A DNA stretch of 64,000 bases from Acidobacteriota bacterium. Lineage in GTDB: Bacteria > Acidobacteriota > Terriglobia > Acidiferrales > UBA7541. Below are positions 48,278-58,745 of this stretch, one piece after another. Positions within the stretch are counted from its first letter, which is position 1; every line of letters starts with the position of its first letter. The stretch covers positions 1-64,000 of the forward strand of contig JABCZR010000024.1 in the NCBI GenBank assembly GCA_013289585.1, written 5' to 3'. The translations under genes and the position numbers were made by a program. The notes beneath the pieces are model-generated. The model was given only the letters and a program-made list of their open reading frames with translations. It was not told the DNA's origin and ran no database searches.

Positions 48278-49528
48278 TTATCCGGCTTTTTCGAGCAAGC
48301 TCCAATTGATTTCGCGGGTGCGGACCATGTCCGCCGTGACCACAAAATCCCGCACCTTCCGCTGCATGGGAAGGTGGTACATCAGTTCCAGCATGAGGTC
48401 TTCGAGGATCATGCGCAAGCCGCGCGCGCCGACCTTGCGCTGAAGTGCTAACTCCGCGACCGTTTCCAGCGCGTCGTCAGTGAAGCGCAGCCGCACATTT
48501 TCGAATTCGAACAGCCGCTGGTACTGCTTCAGCAGCGCGTTCTTTGGCTCCGTCAGGATCTTGACGAGCGCGCCCTTGTCCAGATCGTTCATCACGCCCG
48601 CAACCGGCAAGCGGCCCACAAATTCCGGAATCAAGCCGTAGCGGATCAGATCGCCCGGCTGCACCTGTTCGAGCAACTCGGTATTGCGCCGCTGCGGCGT
48701 CGTCGGCGAGGCATCCGTGTGGAAACCCAGCGAGCGGCGGCCCGCGCGTTTCTCGATGATTTTTTCCAGTCCGACGAACGCTCCGCCGCAGAGAAACAGG
48801 ATGTTTGTCGTATCCACCGGCGTAAATTCCTGATGCGGATGTTTCCGCCCGCCTTGCGGCGGCACATTGGCAACCGTCCCTTCGAGAATCTTCAGCAAGG
48901 CTTGCTGCACGCCTTCGCCGGAAACGTCGCGCGTAATCGAAGGGTTCTCATCCTTCTTGGCGATCTTGTCGATCTCGTCGATATAGATGATGCCTTGCTG
49001 CGCCTTCTGCACGTCGCCATCGGCGGCCTGCAGCAGCTTCAGAATAATGTTTTCGACGTCCTCGCCGACATAGCCCGCTTCGGTCAGCGTCGTGGCATCC
49101 ACGATCGCGAACGGCACATCCAGCATTCGCGAGAGCGTCTGCGCCAGCAGTGTCTTGCCCGTGCCCGTGGGGCCGATCAGAAGAATATTCGACTTGCTCA
49201 GTTCAATCTCACCTGGCTGCTTGTTCAGGAAAATTCGCTTGTAGTGGTTGTAAACCGCCACCGCCAGCTTTTTCTTCGTGCGGTCCTGCCCGATGACGTA
49301 GCCGTCCAGGAACCGCTTGATCTCCGGTGGCCGCGGAAGCTGCTTCGTCGGTGCGGCGGCCTGCTCGCGCTTCTCATCTTCCAGAATGGTCTGGCAAACG
49401 CCGACGCATTCGTTGCAGATGTACGCGCGCGGGTAGTCCGAAGGCGAACTGATCAGCTTCTCGACCTGCTCCTGCGTCTTATGGCAGAACGAACAGCGCA
49501 AGGGCTCTTCTGGGTTGAATTTTTTCAC
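48278..49528 (-). CDS. clpX: ATP-dependent protease ATPase subunit ClpX
   Basis: 416 residues. The N-terminal zinc domain has CSFCHKTQ and ICNECV. Walker A is [16 protein letters not shown], Walker [14 protein letters not shown], and the IGF-type ClpP-binding loop reads RRSLGF. It unfolds substrates for ClpP. The start is GTG at 49528. It follows clpP by 162 bp in the usual order. Confidence 0.98.
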   Translation of the reverse strand: MKKFNPEEPLRCSFCHKTQEQVEKLISSPSDYPRAYICNECVGVCQTILEDEKREQAAAPTKQLPRPPEIKRFLDGYVIGQDRTKKKLAVAVYNHYKRIFLNKQPGEIELSKSNILLIGPTGTGKTLLAQTLSRMLDVPFAIVDATTLTEAGYVGEDVENIILKLLQAADGDVQKAQQGIIYIDEIDKIAKKDENPSITRDVSGEGVQQALLKILEGTVANVPPQGGRKHPHQEFTPVDTTNILFLCGGAFVGLEKIIEKRAGRRSLGFHTDASPTTPQRRNTELLEQVQPGDLIRYGLIPEFVGRLPVAGVMNDLDKGALVKILTEPKNALLKQYQRLFEFENVRLRFTDDALETVAELALQRKVGARGLRMILEDLMLELMYHLPMQRKVRDFVVTADMVRTREINWSLLEKAG

Positions 49529-49690
49529 TGGTGTGAAGGCCTCGTCTCCGCTGGGCTTCGACGGAGTCTCTATCCACTATTCTAGGCCGATTTTTCTCCT
49601 GAGCAAAAGAGAAACTCGAAGCATTACTAACTTTTTGGAACTAGCATCCTGCCCCGGCTTCGAACCGTAAAGCGCTCTGCGGCGCTGAAA

Positions 49691-50341
49691 CTAACGATGC
49701 TTGTAAATAATCTCGTCGATCATCCCGTATTCTTTGGCCTGCTCGGGATTCATGATGTAGTCGCGCTCGACGTCCTTCTCGATTTTCTCCACGGGTTGCC
49801 CGCTGTGCTTTGACAGCAACTGATTGATGGTCGACCGCATGCGCAATATCTCCTTCGCATGCAGGTCGATGTCCGTGGCCTGGCCTCCCAGCCCGGACAT
49901 CCACGGTTGGTGAATCAGGATGCGCGCGTTTGGCAGCGCAAACCGCTTCTTCGGAGCGCCGCCAACAAGCAGCACCGCGGCAATCGAGGCCGCCTGGCCG
50001 ACGCAAGTCGTCACCACGTCGGGCTTCACAAACTGCATCGTGTCATAAATGGCAAATCCCGCGGTGATCGAGCCGCCCGGCGAATTGATGTACAGCTGAA
50101 TGTCCTTTTCCGGATCTTCCGCTTGCAGGAACAGCATCTGCGCCGTGGCCAGGTTGGCGACGTGGTCGTCAATCGGCGTCCCGATAAAAATAATGTGCTC
50201 CTTCAGGAGCCGCGAATAGATGTCGTACGCGCGCTCGCCGCGGCTGGTCTGTTCGACCACCATCGGTACGAGGGTTGTGCCGCGATACTCTGGTTCTTCG
50301 AAATTTTTCATTTGGATGGTTGAGCTGCCGGAATGTTTCAC
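49691..50341 (-). CDS. clpP: ClpP protease subunit
   Basis: 216 residues. The catalytic Ser is in [13 protein letters not shown], the His in [11 protein letters not shown], and the Asp in the following HAKEI...[18 protein letters not shown] region. The GTG at 50341 overlaps the tig stop (GTGA) and would add ten residues of propeptide; ATG 50311 is the alternative. It forms the tetradecameric chamber with ClpX. A single clpP is seen in the window. Confidence 0.97.
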   Translation of the reverse strand: MKHSGSSTIQMKNFEEPEYRGTTLVPMVVEQTSRGERAYDIYSRLLKEHIIFIGTPIDDHVANLATAQMLFLQAEDPEKDIQLYINSPGGSITAGFAIYDTMQFVKPDVVTTCVGQAASIAAVLLVGGAPKKRFALPNARILIHQPWMSGLGGQATDIDLHAKEILRMRSTINQLLSKHSGQPVEKIEKDVERDYIMNPEQAKEYGMIDEIIYKHR

Positions 50342-51630
50342 TTCGAATCTGTCGCCGCGATCGCTGCCGCTACCGTCTTGATCTTGGCATTCTGCGCCAG
50401 CCAGTCGAGCGTTTTGTCGCTGCGCAGCTTAGCTTTCATCCTATCGAGCGTCCCCTGCTTTGTCAAACGAGCGCGAATTACTTCCGCCGATTCGCCGCCG
50501 TGGCTGGCCATGTGTTCCAGCTCATGCGTGATTTCTTCGTCGGTCACGTCGATGTTTTCCGTGGATGCGATGCGGTCGACGATCAGCTCCGCCTTCACAT
50601 CGTCCTTCGCGCGCTCTTCCTGGCGCTTCCGCAGCGTCACCCAATCCACGTTTACCGCTCGGGGATCGACGCCCTGCGAAGCGAGTGAGCGGACCACCCG
50701 CTCCAGCCGCGCATCCATTTGATGCTCGACCAGGGATTCGGGTACAGGGAAGTCATGGAGTTTGACGACTTCCGCGAGAACCTTCTCATGCAACAGCTCT
50801 TTGTGTTTGTGGTCGCGCTGATGCTCCAGGCCTTCACGCACTTTCTTCCTTAGTTCGTCAAGCGTCGTCGCGTCGCTCACATCTTTCGCGAAATCGTCAT
50901 TCAATTCGGCTAGTTTTTTATTCTTGATTCCCAGTACTTCGACCGCGTACTGATATTTCTTTCCCGCCAGCTTGGGATCGGGGTAATCCGCCGGATACTC
51001 GACATCAAAATTCTTGTGATCGCCGACGCTCGCGCCCTTCAGGTTAGCGTTGAACGGCTCCATCGTTTCTTCCGCACCGATGTGGCAGAGCACGCTGTCC
51101 GCTTGCAGCGGTTCGCCGCCGCCCTCAGGTGTGCCGAGCAGCTTGATCTGCGCGAAGTCGCCGTCTTGGATCGCGCGGCCTTCGACAGGGGCAAAAGTCG
51201 CGGCGCGCTCTCGCATATCTTCGAGCGTCTTCGTAACGTCTTCGTCGGTGATGTCCAGCGCGGGCATCTCCAGTTCCAGGTTCTTGTAATTGCCCAATTC
51301 GAATTCCGGCAGCACTTCGAACACCGCTCGGAATTTGAGCGGCTGGCCCTCATTGAAATCAAGTTTGTCCACCTGCGGCTGCGAAACCGGCGTGAGTTTC
51401 TGCTCCGCCACCGCCTTCTCCACGCGCTCCGGCACCAGCGATTGCAGCACTTCTCCCTTGATGTCCTCCGCGAATTTGCGGCGGATCAGCGAAACCGGCG
51501 CTTTTCCGCGGCGGAATCCTGGAACGTTGGCAACGCGCGCGAATTCTTTCGCCACGCTCTCAATTTTTTTCGTGACTTCTTCCGCGGGAATTTCGAGTTC
51601 CAGTTCGCGGCGGCAGCTTGCTTCGGCCAT
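50338..51630 (-). CDS. tig: Trigger factor
   Basis: 430 residues, the normal family length. The ribosome-binding tail has the signature [16 protein letters not shown] (FRK-like loop) near residue 40. The FKBP-type domain ([16 protein letters not shown] in part) and the helical C-terminal arms follow. It is a ribosome-bound chaperone and prolyl isomerase. I chose ATG 51630 (AAAGGA upstream); the open frame adds 28 residues before it. First gene of the folding and proteolysis cluster; its stop overlaps the clpP start. Confidence 0.96.
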   Translation of the reverse strand: MAEASCRRELELEIPAEEVTKKIESVAKEFARVANVPGFRRGKAPVSLIRRKFAEDIKGEVLQSLVPERVEKAVAEQKLTPVSQPQVDKLDFNEGQPLKFRAVFEVLPEFELGNYKNLELEMPALDITDEDVTKTLEDMRERAATFAPVEGRAIQDGDFAQIKLLGTPEGGGEPLQADSVLCHIGAEETMEPFNANLKGASVGDHKNFDVEYPADYPDPKLAGKKYQYAVEVLGIKNKKLAELNDDFAKDVSDATTLDELRKKVREGLEHQRDHKHKELLHEKVLAEVVKLHDFPVPESLVEHQMDARLERVVRSLASQGVDPRAVNVDWVTLRKRQEERAKDDVKAELIVDRIASTENIDVTDEEITHELEHMASHGGESAEVIRARLTKQGTLDRMKAKLRSDKTLDWLAQNAKIKTVAAAIAATDSK

Positions 51631-51868
51631 GCTACGGTCCTTTCCGGGGACGGCAATTGGTTTGGTGTCGAACGCTTCGCCGGTCTCGACGGCAGGCGCC
51701 TGGACTGCGGCCACGAACGATTCGAACGTATGCCGCTACGCAGCGCTCAGCAGCTTTCAGAAGAGGCCAGACCGGTGAGAATTCACCCTGCAAATCGAAT
51801 CAACAGTATAGGCGAGCGTTCGAACAGCGTCAATTGAAGCGGCCACGAACCCACCAAACTTGAGTAGA

Positions 51869-52750
51869 ATGATTCCGCAAAGCGGGAGACCAATTTTGAA
51901 AAATAGCGCGATTCTTCTGGTGCAGTGCCCGGACCGCCGGGGACTCGATGCGGCCATCGCCGATTTCATCTACTGGCATGGCGGCGACATCCTTCACTTC
52001 GAGCAGCATCAGGCGGGTAGCGAACGTTTTTATCTTGCGCGCATCGAATGGGATCTCACCGGTTTTGAAGTCGACTTGAAAGATTTTCCGAAATGGTTCA
52101 CTCCCATCGCCGAAGAATTCTCCATCCGCTGGCGCATTACAACCTCAAGCCATCGCCCGCGAGTGGCGATTTTTGTTTCAAAATACGACCACTGCCTCGT
52201 GGATCTTCTCTACCGCCAGCGAAACGGCGAGCTGGCTTGCGAAATTCCGCTGATTATCAGCAATCACGTGGACGCCAAACGGCACGCCGATTTTCACGGC
52301 ATTCCGTATCACGTGATTCCAGTGACGAAAGAGAATAAGCCGCAAGCCGAGCAGCAGGAACTCGACTTGCTGCGAGAAAATAAAATCGAGTTAGTTGTGC
52401 TGGCGCGGTACATGCAAGTGCTCTCATCGGATTTCATCCGGCACTTTCCGCAGCAGATCATCAACATCCATCATTCGTTTCTGCCCGCGTTCGTCGGCGC
52501 CAAGCCGCATCATCAGGCGTTCGAGCGCGGCGTAAAACTGATTGGCGCCACCGCGCATTACGTTACCGAAGTTCTCGATGATGGGCCGATCATCGAGCAG
52601 GGCGTGGCGCGCATTTCGCACCGCGATGCGCTCGACGACCTAGTGGAAAAAGGCCGCGAGATGGAACGCGTTACCCTGTGCCGTGCCGTTCGCTGGCACA
52701 TTGAAAATCGCATCATGCTTTACGGGAACAAGACCGTGATATTCGAGTAG
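51869..52750 (+). CDS. purU: Formyltetrahydrofolate deformylase
   Basis: 293 residues. An N-terminal ACT domain (ILLVQCPDRRGLDAAIADFI) is followed by the formyltransferase-like domain with the catalytic trio in NIHHSFLPAF (Asn, His) and LDDGPII (Asp). It hydrolyses 10-formyl-THF to formate and THF, supplying formate and balancing folate pools. It starts at ATG 51869 with no strong ribosome site. Divergent from tig. Confidence 0.94.
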   Translation: MIPQSGRPILKNSAILLVQCPDRRGLDAAIADFIYWHGGDILHFEQHQAGSERFYLARIEWDLTGFEVDLKDFPKWFTPIAEEFSIRWRITTSSHRPRVAIFVSKYDHCLVDLLYRQRNGELACEIPLIISNHVDAKRHADFHGIPYHVIPVTKENKPQAEQQELDLLRENKIELVVLARYMQVLSSDFIRHFPQQIINIHHSFLPAFVGAKPHHQAFERGVKLIGATAHYVTEVLDDGPIIEQGVARISHRDALDDLVEKGREMERVTLCRAVRWHIENRIMLYGNKTVIFE

Positions 52751-52819
52751 GTTCAATATCGCCTATCTCGGCTCTTCGACCCTTGAACTCTTCGAGTCTT
52801 CGACTCTTGAACTCTTCCG

Positions 52820-53950
52820 TCAGTCTGCCGCGGCGGGGCGATTGGCTACGCCAGTGAGGTCGGCGTGGAGCAGGCGGTGAAAGAGGTGCTCGCCGGCTTC
52901 GCGGCGGACGGAGAGGCGTCCGGCGACGTAGGCGCGGGAGCCGAGGCCGCGCTGGACGGCGTCGCAAATGGCTTCGTCTTCCTCCTGGACTTTTTCGCTG
53001 ACCTTGATGCTGGCCTGATTTTTCTTCGCGGCTTTTTTGCTGACGTCGGCGAAGAAATAATCGAAAACGACGGCGCACTTGTCGACGCCGAGCGGCAGAA
53101 CGAGATTGGTGTCCATGACGCCTTCGTAGGCATTGATCATGAAGTTCGGATAGATCCAAAGATAGAAGGCGCGGCCCTGGCGCGTGGCGGCCACGCCGGA
53201 TTCGGATTTGGAGTCCGAAGAGAGCGGGCTGGATTGCAGGCAGGCGCGCTCGAAATTCTCGATGGTGTATTTGGTGTACTCGATCACGCTGCTCAGGCCT
53301 TTGTGGGCGTGGGGGACGTGGTAGCCGCCGTCGAGATAGTTGTCCAGGTAGACTTTCCAGTTGCAATTCAGCGTGTAGACGCGGCGGTCGAAATATTCCA
53401 TTTTTTTGGTGAGCTGCAGCGGGGCGACGATTTCCGGAATCCCGCCGAGAAAATTCTGCAGCGGCGCGGCGCGCCCGTCCAGATTCACGAACACAAAATT
53501 CTCCCAGGTGTCCACCTTGACGGGAACGAGGCCATTTTTCGCGCGGTCGAAATTGCAGACGCCTTCAAACTCGACCATACCTTTGAGAGCGCCATCGATT
53601 CCGTAGGTCCAGCCGTGGTAGGGGCAGCGGAATTGTTTCGCGCAGCCCTCCGGCTCGGTGACGACGGCGGCGGCGTGATGGCGGCAGACATTGTAGAAAG
53701 CGCGGAGCTGGTTGTCATCGCCGCGCGCGACGACAATGGGTTCGCCGGCAATGTCCGCAGTGAAGAAATTTCCTTTTTCGCGGACTTGGTCGATGCGGCC
53801 GACGGCTTGCCAGGTTTTTGCGAAGACGCTCTGCTGTTCGAGTTCGTGGATGCGCGGATCGAAGTACCACGGAGAAGGAATGGTCCAAGCGTGGTCGAGG
53901 GCATCGTTGGGATTGTAGAGATTGATGAGGTCGTGGATGTTGCGTTCCAT
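52820..53950 (-). CDS. Rieske non-haem iron oxygenase, alpha subunit
   Basis: 376 residues. The Rieske cluster ligands are CRHH and CPYHGW (residues ~89-112). The mononuclear iron site is in NYLDGGYHVPHAHKG, with a conserved bridging Asp near it. The catalytic domain is short, as in choline/glycine-betaine-type and phytanoyl-like oxygenases. No ferredoxin or reductase gene lies nearby, so its electron donor is elsewhere. The final ~40 residues carry the lid helices. Substrate unknown. The last gene on this strand before a repeat-bearing gap. Confidence 0.9.
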   Translation of the reverse strand: MERNIHDLINLYNPNDALDHAWTIPSPWYFDPRIHELEQQSVFAKTWQAVGRIDQVREKGNFFTADIAGEPIVVARGDDNQLRAFYNVCRHHAAAVVTEPEGCAKQFRCPYHGWTYGIDGALKGMVEFEGVCNFDRAKNGLVPVKVDTWENFVFVNLDGRAAPLQNFLGGIPEIVAPLQLTKKMEYFDRRVYTLNCNWKVYLDNYLDGGYHVPHAHKGLSSVIEYTKYTIENFERACLQSSPLSSDSKSESGVAATRQGRAFYLWIYPNFMINAYEGVMDTNLVLPLGVDKCAVVFDYFFADVSKKAAKKNQASIKVSEKVQEEDEAICDAVQRGLGSRAYVAGRLSVRREAGEHLFHRLLHADLTGVANRPAAAD

Positions 53951-54782
53951 GAGATGCTCCTGGGCCGCTGAGTCGGCTGCTGGACTAGTTGAGAGGCCGT
54001 GCTCATTTCATACCCCGAAACCCGGCTTGAGAGAAGAGGAAAAGAGCGGCGGCCGGAGACCAGAGAAAGGAGAGCAGAGAATGGCGAGATGCGGCTTTCA
54101 CAAAGGGAGTTGATGGGTGACACCCCGGCACTTTTAAGAAAGAGTGTGGAAAGGATTGATTGGAAAAGAGTTGTGAAACTCTCTTGGTGCAAGGAGCGAA
54201 AAGAGGGAGCAAAAGAGGGAGGGATAAGAAAGAAACAGACCCCCTCCCCCCTATGGTTTTTGTAAGGATGTGATTGGATGAGGGTTAGCGGGTGGGGGGC
54301 TGCTAAGGATGTGATTCCGTAGGAGTTAGGGGAAGGGAAATGGCTGATCGAGAATGTCGAGGAGTGGTGGGATGTACAAGACCGAGTTCCCACCCCCCCT
54401 GTTTTTTGTAAGTGTTGCATCTAAAGGAGTTAGTCTTGGCGTAAGTCTTTTGTTTGCAATACTTGCGGGGAGATCCATAAGTGCTGCCGCTAAAGGACTT
54501 ACGGGGACGAGGTGTTGGCAAAAGAGTAATGGTATGGGTTGGAGCAATCTTGAGGGAGTTTGAAGGACCACCTGGCGGGCGCTCATGGGAGGCAGGCACG
54601 CCCCTTCGCCAAGCCTGCGGCGCGCAGGCGGGAGATTGGTGCCGCAGCACCACATGATTATAACATATCGGTACAGTTAGTCAAGGATTACTTGTAAGTG
54701 GTTTGTCTGCTGAGGGATAGAAGAAAGGTGGAGGCACCGGGAGCAGAAAAGTTAAAAGCGCCACAAGCAAAACTGGCGTTTA
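53951..54782. repeat. Long non-coding spacer with four short repeat units
   Basis: 832 bp without a credible gene. Four related ~25-bp units lie in one orientation: GTAAGGATGTGATTGG near 54262, CTAAGGATGTGATTCCG near 54303, GTAAGTGTTGCATCTAAAGG near 54410 and ATAAGTGCTGCCGCTAAAGG near 54477, each ending with (A/G)GGAGTTAG- or GGACTTAC-like sequence, so each is an imperfect palindrome (TAAGT...ACTTA). Strand composition is skewed: the left part is G/A-rich on the plus strand. Confidence 0.55.
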
Positions 54783-54977
54783 TCAGGCAAGAGGTTTGCG
54801 AATAGTGTCAAGCATCCCAAAAGCGGTAGGGTGGCGTTCGATTTCTGTAAACAGCCGTCTGATTTTGCAAACGAGTAGAAGCCTACGCTTAGGGTTTTCC
54901 GTCGCCTGGAGCGTCGAGAGGGCCTCCTCAAGCTCTCGCAGTAGTTCGGCTAATTCGTTTAATTTGCTCTCAGCCAT
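54783..54977 (-). CDS. Small coiled-coil protein
   Basis: 64 residues, helical and charged (LNELAELLRELEEALSTLQ), with heptad spacing that suggests a coiled coil. No family recognised. It is 23 bp downstream of the Cys-containing hypothetical gene on the same strand, probably in one operon. Confidence 0.5.
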   Translation of the reverse strand: MAESKLNELAELLRELEEALSTLQATENPKRRLLLVCKIRRLFTEIERHPTAFGMLDTIRKPLA

Positions 54978-55000
54978 ACAGAATAGGCAATGCTAATTCA

Positions 55001-55465
55001 TTAATTTTTGGACTTCTTTGAAAGCTCGCCATTGAAATGGCTTTCAACATCGTCACGACTAAGCGGGTTTCCTGCTCTGGTCAATACGACCGAATAAACG
55101 ACCTCATGCCCTGCAAGCTGCGCAGTGATAAACGCCCCGTCCTCCGGCAGCTCTTGGTAGATGAATTTCACTCTTCTGCCGTCTTCAAGTGTCTTGATCC
55201 ACTCTTCGTCTCGCGTGTTAGCAGCTTTTATCTTCAATGCCCTCAAAACCGCTGCGACCCATTCCGTCTTCGGCCTCGCGGCTCCCGGGTGCCTGACACA
55301 ATCGTGGGCAGCAAACTCTTTGTCACGGCCGGCTTCGTACTTCTGCTTCATTTCATCCAGTGATTTGCCACCAAGCTCACCAACAGGCTCAAACACCCAG
55401 TTACATTCGGAGCAGCCGAAGCCCTGAAAGTTTTTGTTCTGAATCCATACCAGCTTGCGTGGCAT
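55001..55465 (-). CDS. Hypothetical protein with zinc-ribbon-like motif
   Basis: 154 residues. The N-terminal half has CSECNW and later HDCVRH, a possible zinc site (CxxC...HxCxxxH). The C-terminal half carries EEWIKTLEDGRRVKFIYQEL and AGHEVVYSVVL, a small alpha/beta domain. No known family. Followed closely by a coiled-coil protein gene. Cytoplasmic as far as can be seen. Confidence 0.62.
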   Translation of the reverse strand: MPRKLVWIQNKNFQGFGCSECNWVFEPVGELGGKSLDEMKQKYEAGRDKEFAAHDCVRHPGAARPKTEWVAAVLRALKIKAANTRDEEWIKTLEDGRRVKFIYQELPEDGAFITAQLAGHEVVYSVVLTRAGNPLSRDDVESHFNGELSKKSKN

Positions 55466-55868
55466 GGCCGCAGTATACGCCCGAAAAATGTGTAAAACAG
55501 AACAGTGTCCAGAGGCTGAAACATTCTCAAAGAGCGGGCAAAGGTGTTCTAACCCTCAAGGAGTAGAGGCTTGATGTGTTCAAGATTGAACACTGGATTT
55601 GAAGCCCTGCGGAACGACAGGGTTTCAGCCGTCACCTGTTCGGCGTAGGCTCGTGGCATGCTGGCATCGGAAGAAGGCAGCAATGAACTACAAACTAAAC
55701 TGCTCCGCGTGACGGAAGACATATGCTGAAGATTTGTTAGAGATTGGCTTTGAGAGATTGCCGACAATAATAGCAGCCACAGAAATAACAGTCTTCCGGC
55801 GCCTTTGGGAATTAGCTTCTAAGCAAAATGCATGGGCCCTGTTTTGCACCCAAGTTGTGGCCAGGTGT
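55466..55868. other. Intergenic, nothing certain
   Basis: 403 bp between a hypothetical gene and the 3' end of a Crp/Fnr gene. A 72-codon leftward open frame (55549-55767) has low-complexity Ser-rich composition and no ribosome site; I do not call it. Confidence 0.45.
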
Positions 55869-56585
55869 TCAGCTCGGTCGAGAAGCACGTAGATCGGAGA
55901 ACATCGAGTCTTGCAGGACCCCGGCCAGCGAAGAACTGTGAACTCGTAATCCCTTCCCATACTCGATGTACCCTTGCTTCTTAAACTTGTTCATAAAGTA
56001 AGAGACCCGGCTTCGGGTTGAGCGAATCAATCCTCCGAGTGTCTCTTGACTGATTTTTGGGATGACCGTGGTTGGCTTGCGTATCTTGTCGTAGCGGGCG
56101 ATTAGCAATAGTGCGCGAGCCAGCCGTTCCTCACAGGAGCACAAGTGTTGGTCGATTAGGTCCTCTTCGATCCGGATGTTCCGTCCAAGCAAACAGGCGA
56201 TGAAATGGTCTGAGAATTCATGGCCGTTGTGGAGAGCGAGCATCATCTCCTGTTTTTTGACGACCAGGATCCTACATCGAGTGAGCGCGGTAGCGGTCGC
56301 TGTGCGGAACGCTTGACCCGTCATGCATCCTGAACCGAGGTAGTCTCCACGATGTAGAATCGCGAGGACCGTCTCCTTACCCCGCTTTGACTTAACGGTG
56401 ACTTTCACTTGCCCTTTCTCGATGAAGAACACTTCATTGCTGGCGTCGCCCTGTGAACAGATAGACTGCCCTTGACGAAATAAGACGATCATGGTTTTCG
56501 CGCCCATTTTTGTGAGAAAGACTTCTGGTTGAAAAGACCTCTGGCGCTGACGAGTCATCGGGGGCTCAAAGACCCTACTTTCCAT
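55869..56585 (-). CDS. Crp/Fnr-family transcriptional regulator
   Basis: 238 residues. The cyclic-nucleotide-binding fold (about 30-140) has GQSICSQGDASNEVFFIEKGQ but in the phosphate-binding cassette reads GDYLGSGCMTG, which differs from the cAMP-binding REL...ARAAT pattern, so the ligand is probably not cAMP. Cys residues are scattered (CSQGD, GCMTG, TRCR, HLCSCEE), and no regular Fnr Cys cluster is present. The HTH_Crp domain ends the protein (ISQETLGGLIRSTRSRVSYFM). It may sense redox or another small ligand. Confidence 0.88.
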   Translation of the reverse strand: MESRVFEPPMTRQRQRSFQPEVFLTKMGAKTMIVLFRQGQSICSQGDASNEVFFIEKGQVKVTVKSKRGKETVLAILHRGDYLGSGCMTGQAFRTATATALTRCRILVVKKQEMMLALHNGHEFSDHFIACLLGRNIRIEEDLIDQHLCSCEERLARALLLIARYDKIRKPTTVIPKISQETLGGLIRSTRSRVSYFMNKFKKQGYIEYGKGLRVHSSSLAGVLQDSMFSDLRASRPS

Positions 56586-56765
56586 CTTGATGAAGTACGG
56601 TTTTCACGGACAAATGGATAGCACACTTGGTCTGGGATGTTATGTGCTCTTATGAACAGTATCCGATACTGGTAATTTGTGGGGAATCCGCTTCCCACAG
56701 TAGCCATTGCCGGAAGGTCGGACAACTCGCGATAAGTCGCGGAACCGAAAATATAGTATTACTTC

Positions 56766-56800
56766 GCTTCTCCGGTTACCGCGTTTTTGCCAGCACCTGA
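56766..56800 (+). repeat. GCGTTTATCAGGACC-like short repeat, weak copy
   Basis: CTTCTCCGGTTACCGCGTTT, TTGCCAGCACCTGA. It shares CTCCGG and ACCGCGTTT with the copies at 59321 and 58669. Lies between divergent... Crp/Fnr and STAS genes in a spacer. Confidence 0.4.
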
Positions 56801-56852
56801 CTAGGTGGTGGTTACAAATGCCCAAGCGGATTATGGGCATCGTCCGCCATCC

Positions 56853-57194
56853 TCAGAAACTTGCAACGGCGGCAGTTTCGGTCGGACAGGTTTCGAATAT
56901 TGGCAGCAGGCGGGCCATTTCCAACGCTTGCCTCAAGTTCGGGCCGAGATTACAAAGCTTGAGGACTCCGCCTTTGGCTTTTGTCTTTCGATGCATTTCG
57001 ATAAGAGCGCCGAGGCCCGCGCTGTCAACATAATTGACTTGCTCCAGATTAATGACAATCCGTGTGGCCCCGGATGTCAGCAGATTGTCGACCATTGTAA
57101 GCACCCCGCTGCTCTCTTGCCCGAGCACAAGGCGCCCTTTGAGCGCCAGAAGGTAGATTCCATTCATCTCACGCTGCGTTATTTCCAAAGGCAT
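56853..57194 (-). CDS. STAS-domain anti-anti-sigma factor
   Basis: 113 residues, a single STAS domain. The loop NLEQVNYVDSAGLGALIEMH holds the Ser of the DSxG motif, the phosphosite of SpoIIAA/RsbV-like proteins, so switching by an RsbW-type kinase is possible. No such kinase or sigma factor is next to it. I chose ATG 57194 (MPLEITQ), which starts the fold. It could act with the stressosome 50 kb away, but nothing in the sequence shows this. Confidence 0.88.
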   Translation of the reverse strand: MPLEITQREMNGIYLLALKGRLVLGQESSGVLTMVDNLLTSGATRIVINLEQVNYVDSAGLGALIEMHRKTKAKGGVLKLCNLGPNLRQALEMARLLPIFETCPTETAAVASF

Positions 57195-57526
57195 TGTTTG
57201 CCCCCCAAGGACCATTTACGCGCATTCGCGAATGTAACCATAATAGCCTCCGGATTCCCGATACCAAAGGCTGTGCTTTGATTCGTTTCTGATTCGATGA
57301 CGAGTATATGTCGAGTTTAGAGGTTCCAGTTCGTCCAAGGCGTTCAAGCCTGATTCGCAGTCGGACTCTAGTCTTTCCAATTGGAAATCGGAAGATGACG
57401 CACCCGGCCAACGATCGAGTAGTCCCAATCATCAAAAAAGAGTTTGCTGCTGAGCCGGCGCGTGCGTAACCATGAGCGACGGTCCCGAATGACAATTTAG
57501 AGGCGCAACCGCCAGGAGGTGGAATC

Positions 57527-58420
57527 ATGCAACTGGAAGATCGCAGCCGACTGCAAGTGTGGTCCCGTCTGGCCGCTCTGGTTGGAATTATGTGGCTGCT
57601 GTCTGATTTTGCACCGGCGCGGTCTCAAGCGCGGAATCACCCTGATGCCTCCGACCTAGGTGCGATAGCGCGGCAGGCAACGATCGAGATTTGTCGAAAT
57701 CGAGATTCCACTGCCATTGATCGCTTCTTTTCCGAGCCGTTCGTGCAACACGATCCGAACATTGGGGACGGACTGCCCGGCCTGAGGGCCTTTGTTACCG
57801 AGCTAGCGAATTCTACGACGACGAACATTACGATTTATCGCACGGTTGTGGATGGCGACATCGTTATGCTTCATTCGAAATACGAAGGCTGGCCCGGCTT
57901 TTCGGGGCCGGTCATAGCTTTTGATCTATTTCGTTTCAAGGACGGCAAAATCGTCGAACATTGGGGCGGACAAACCCCCGAGACCGGTCCCAATCCTTCC
58001 GGGCATACGCAGGTGGATGGTCCGACGGCCGTTGTTGGTCGCGAACGGACCGAAGCCAATCGCACTCTCGTTTCCAGCTTCAAGCAAGTCGTGACCGTTG
58101 AATTGCGTTTCGATCGTGTCGGTGAGTTCATCGACGGTGATCATTACACCCAACATGCCTCCAAAGTTGGTGATGGTGGCGCACGGATGCAAGCGCGGGT
58201 CTCGGGGGTGGTGAAGCCCGGCGCCGCGCAGGTGCTGATTCCTCGCCTCTACATCGCGGAAGGCAATTTCGTGCTTGCCCTTGTCGAAGCACGCACCGAA
58301 CCGCCCACGGCGAACTATGATCTTTTTCGAGTAGAGAACGGCAAGATTGTTGAGCATTGGGACGTGCTCTCTGTGATTCCGCCGCGCGATCACTGGAAGA
58401 ACGCCAACGGCCCCTTCTGA
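57527..58420 (+). CDS. Exported protein with two SnoaL-like domains
   Basis: 297 residues. A signal peptide (LAALVGIMWLLSDFAPARS) and two tandem SnoaL-like cone domains: the first around FVQHDPNIGDG and FRFKDGKIVEHWG, the second around YTQHASKVGDG and FRVENGKIVEHWD. The (Y/V)xQH...GDG and KIVEHWD pieces are the family hallmarks, so it is an internal duplication. Intra-window relatives are the broken DUF4440 lipoprotein gene. AGGAGG precedes ATG 57527. Substrate unknown; a periplasmic isomerase, hydrolase or binding role is possible. Confidence 0.83.
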   Translation: MQLEDRSRLQVWSRLAALVGIMWLLSDFAPARSQARNHPDASDLGAIARQATIEICRNRDSTAIDRFFSEPFVQHDPNIGDGLPGLRAFVTELANSTTTNITIYRTVVDGDIVMLHSKYEGWPGFSGPVIAFDLFRFKDGKIVEHWGGQTPETGPNPSGHTQVDGPTAVVGRERTEANRTLVSSFKQVVTVELRFDRVGEFIDGDHYTQHASKVGDGGARMQARVSGVVKPGAAQVLIPRLYIAEGNFVLALVEARTEPPTANYDLFRVENGKIVEHWDVLSVIPPRDHWKNANGPF

Positions 58421-58745
58421 GAAGCAGTCACGTCCCCCATGCTCTCCAACCCCAGGTGGTGATTGACGTGATCCGAACGGCAGCAAAGGCAGTTCAAAAA
58501 GTCGTCGCAGCAGCATAAAGCGATTCGGGGATTATCTTTTGGCTGCGGCGGTTCAGCAGTTTAGGTAACTGTTCAGCGAGAGTCCATTCAGGTTGGTCAG
58601 TCGTTCTTCCTGGATGACGGGCTAACCGGAATGTATGGCCCGCCGATTTGCCGGACAAGTCCAGTTCTAGGACTCCACATCCCCGATAACCGCGTTTATC
58701 AGGACCTATCCTAGATAACCCGGTGAAAAATGGTCTAGCTTTGCG
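58421..58745. other. Intergenic with one short repeat copy
   Basis: 325 bp between convergent genes, no coding region seen. It contains the short-repeat copy at 58669-58709. Confidence 0.5.
58669..58709 (+). repeat. GCGTTTATCAGGACC short repeat, copy 2
   Basis: AGGACTCCACATCCCCGATA followed by ACCGCGTTTATCAGGACCTA. It agrees with the copy at 21760 in both halves, including AGGACTCCAC, although 37 kb away. Confidence 0.6.

Noticed and set aside
54255-54510. Possible CRISPR array in the gene desert.
   Set aside because: Only four degenerate units with irregular spacing and no cas genes.
55549-55767. 72-codon leftward frame next to the Crp/Fnr gene.
   Set aside because: Ser-rich low complexity, no ribosome site, no recognisable family.
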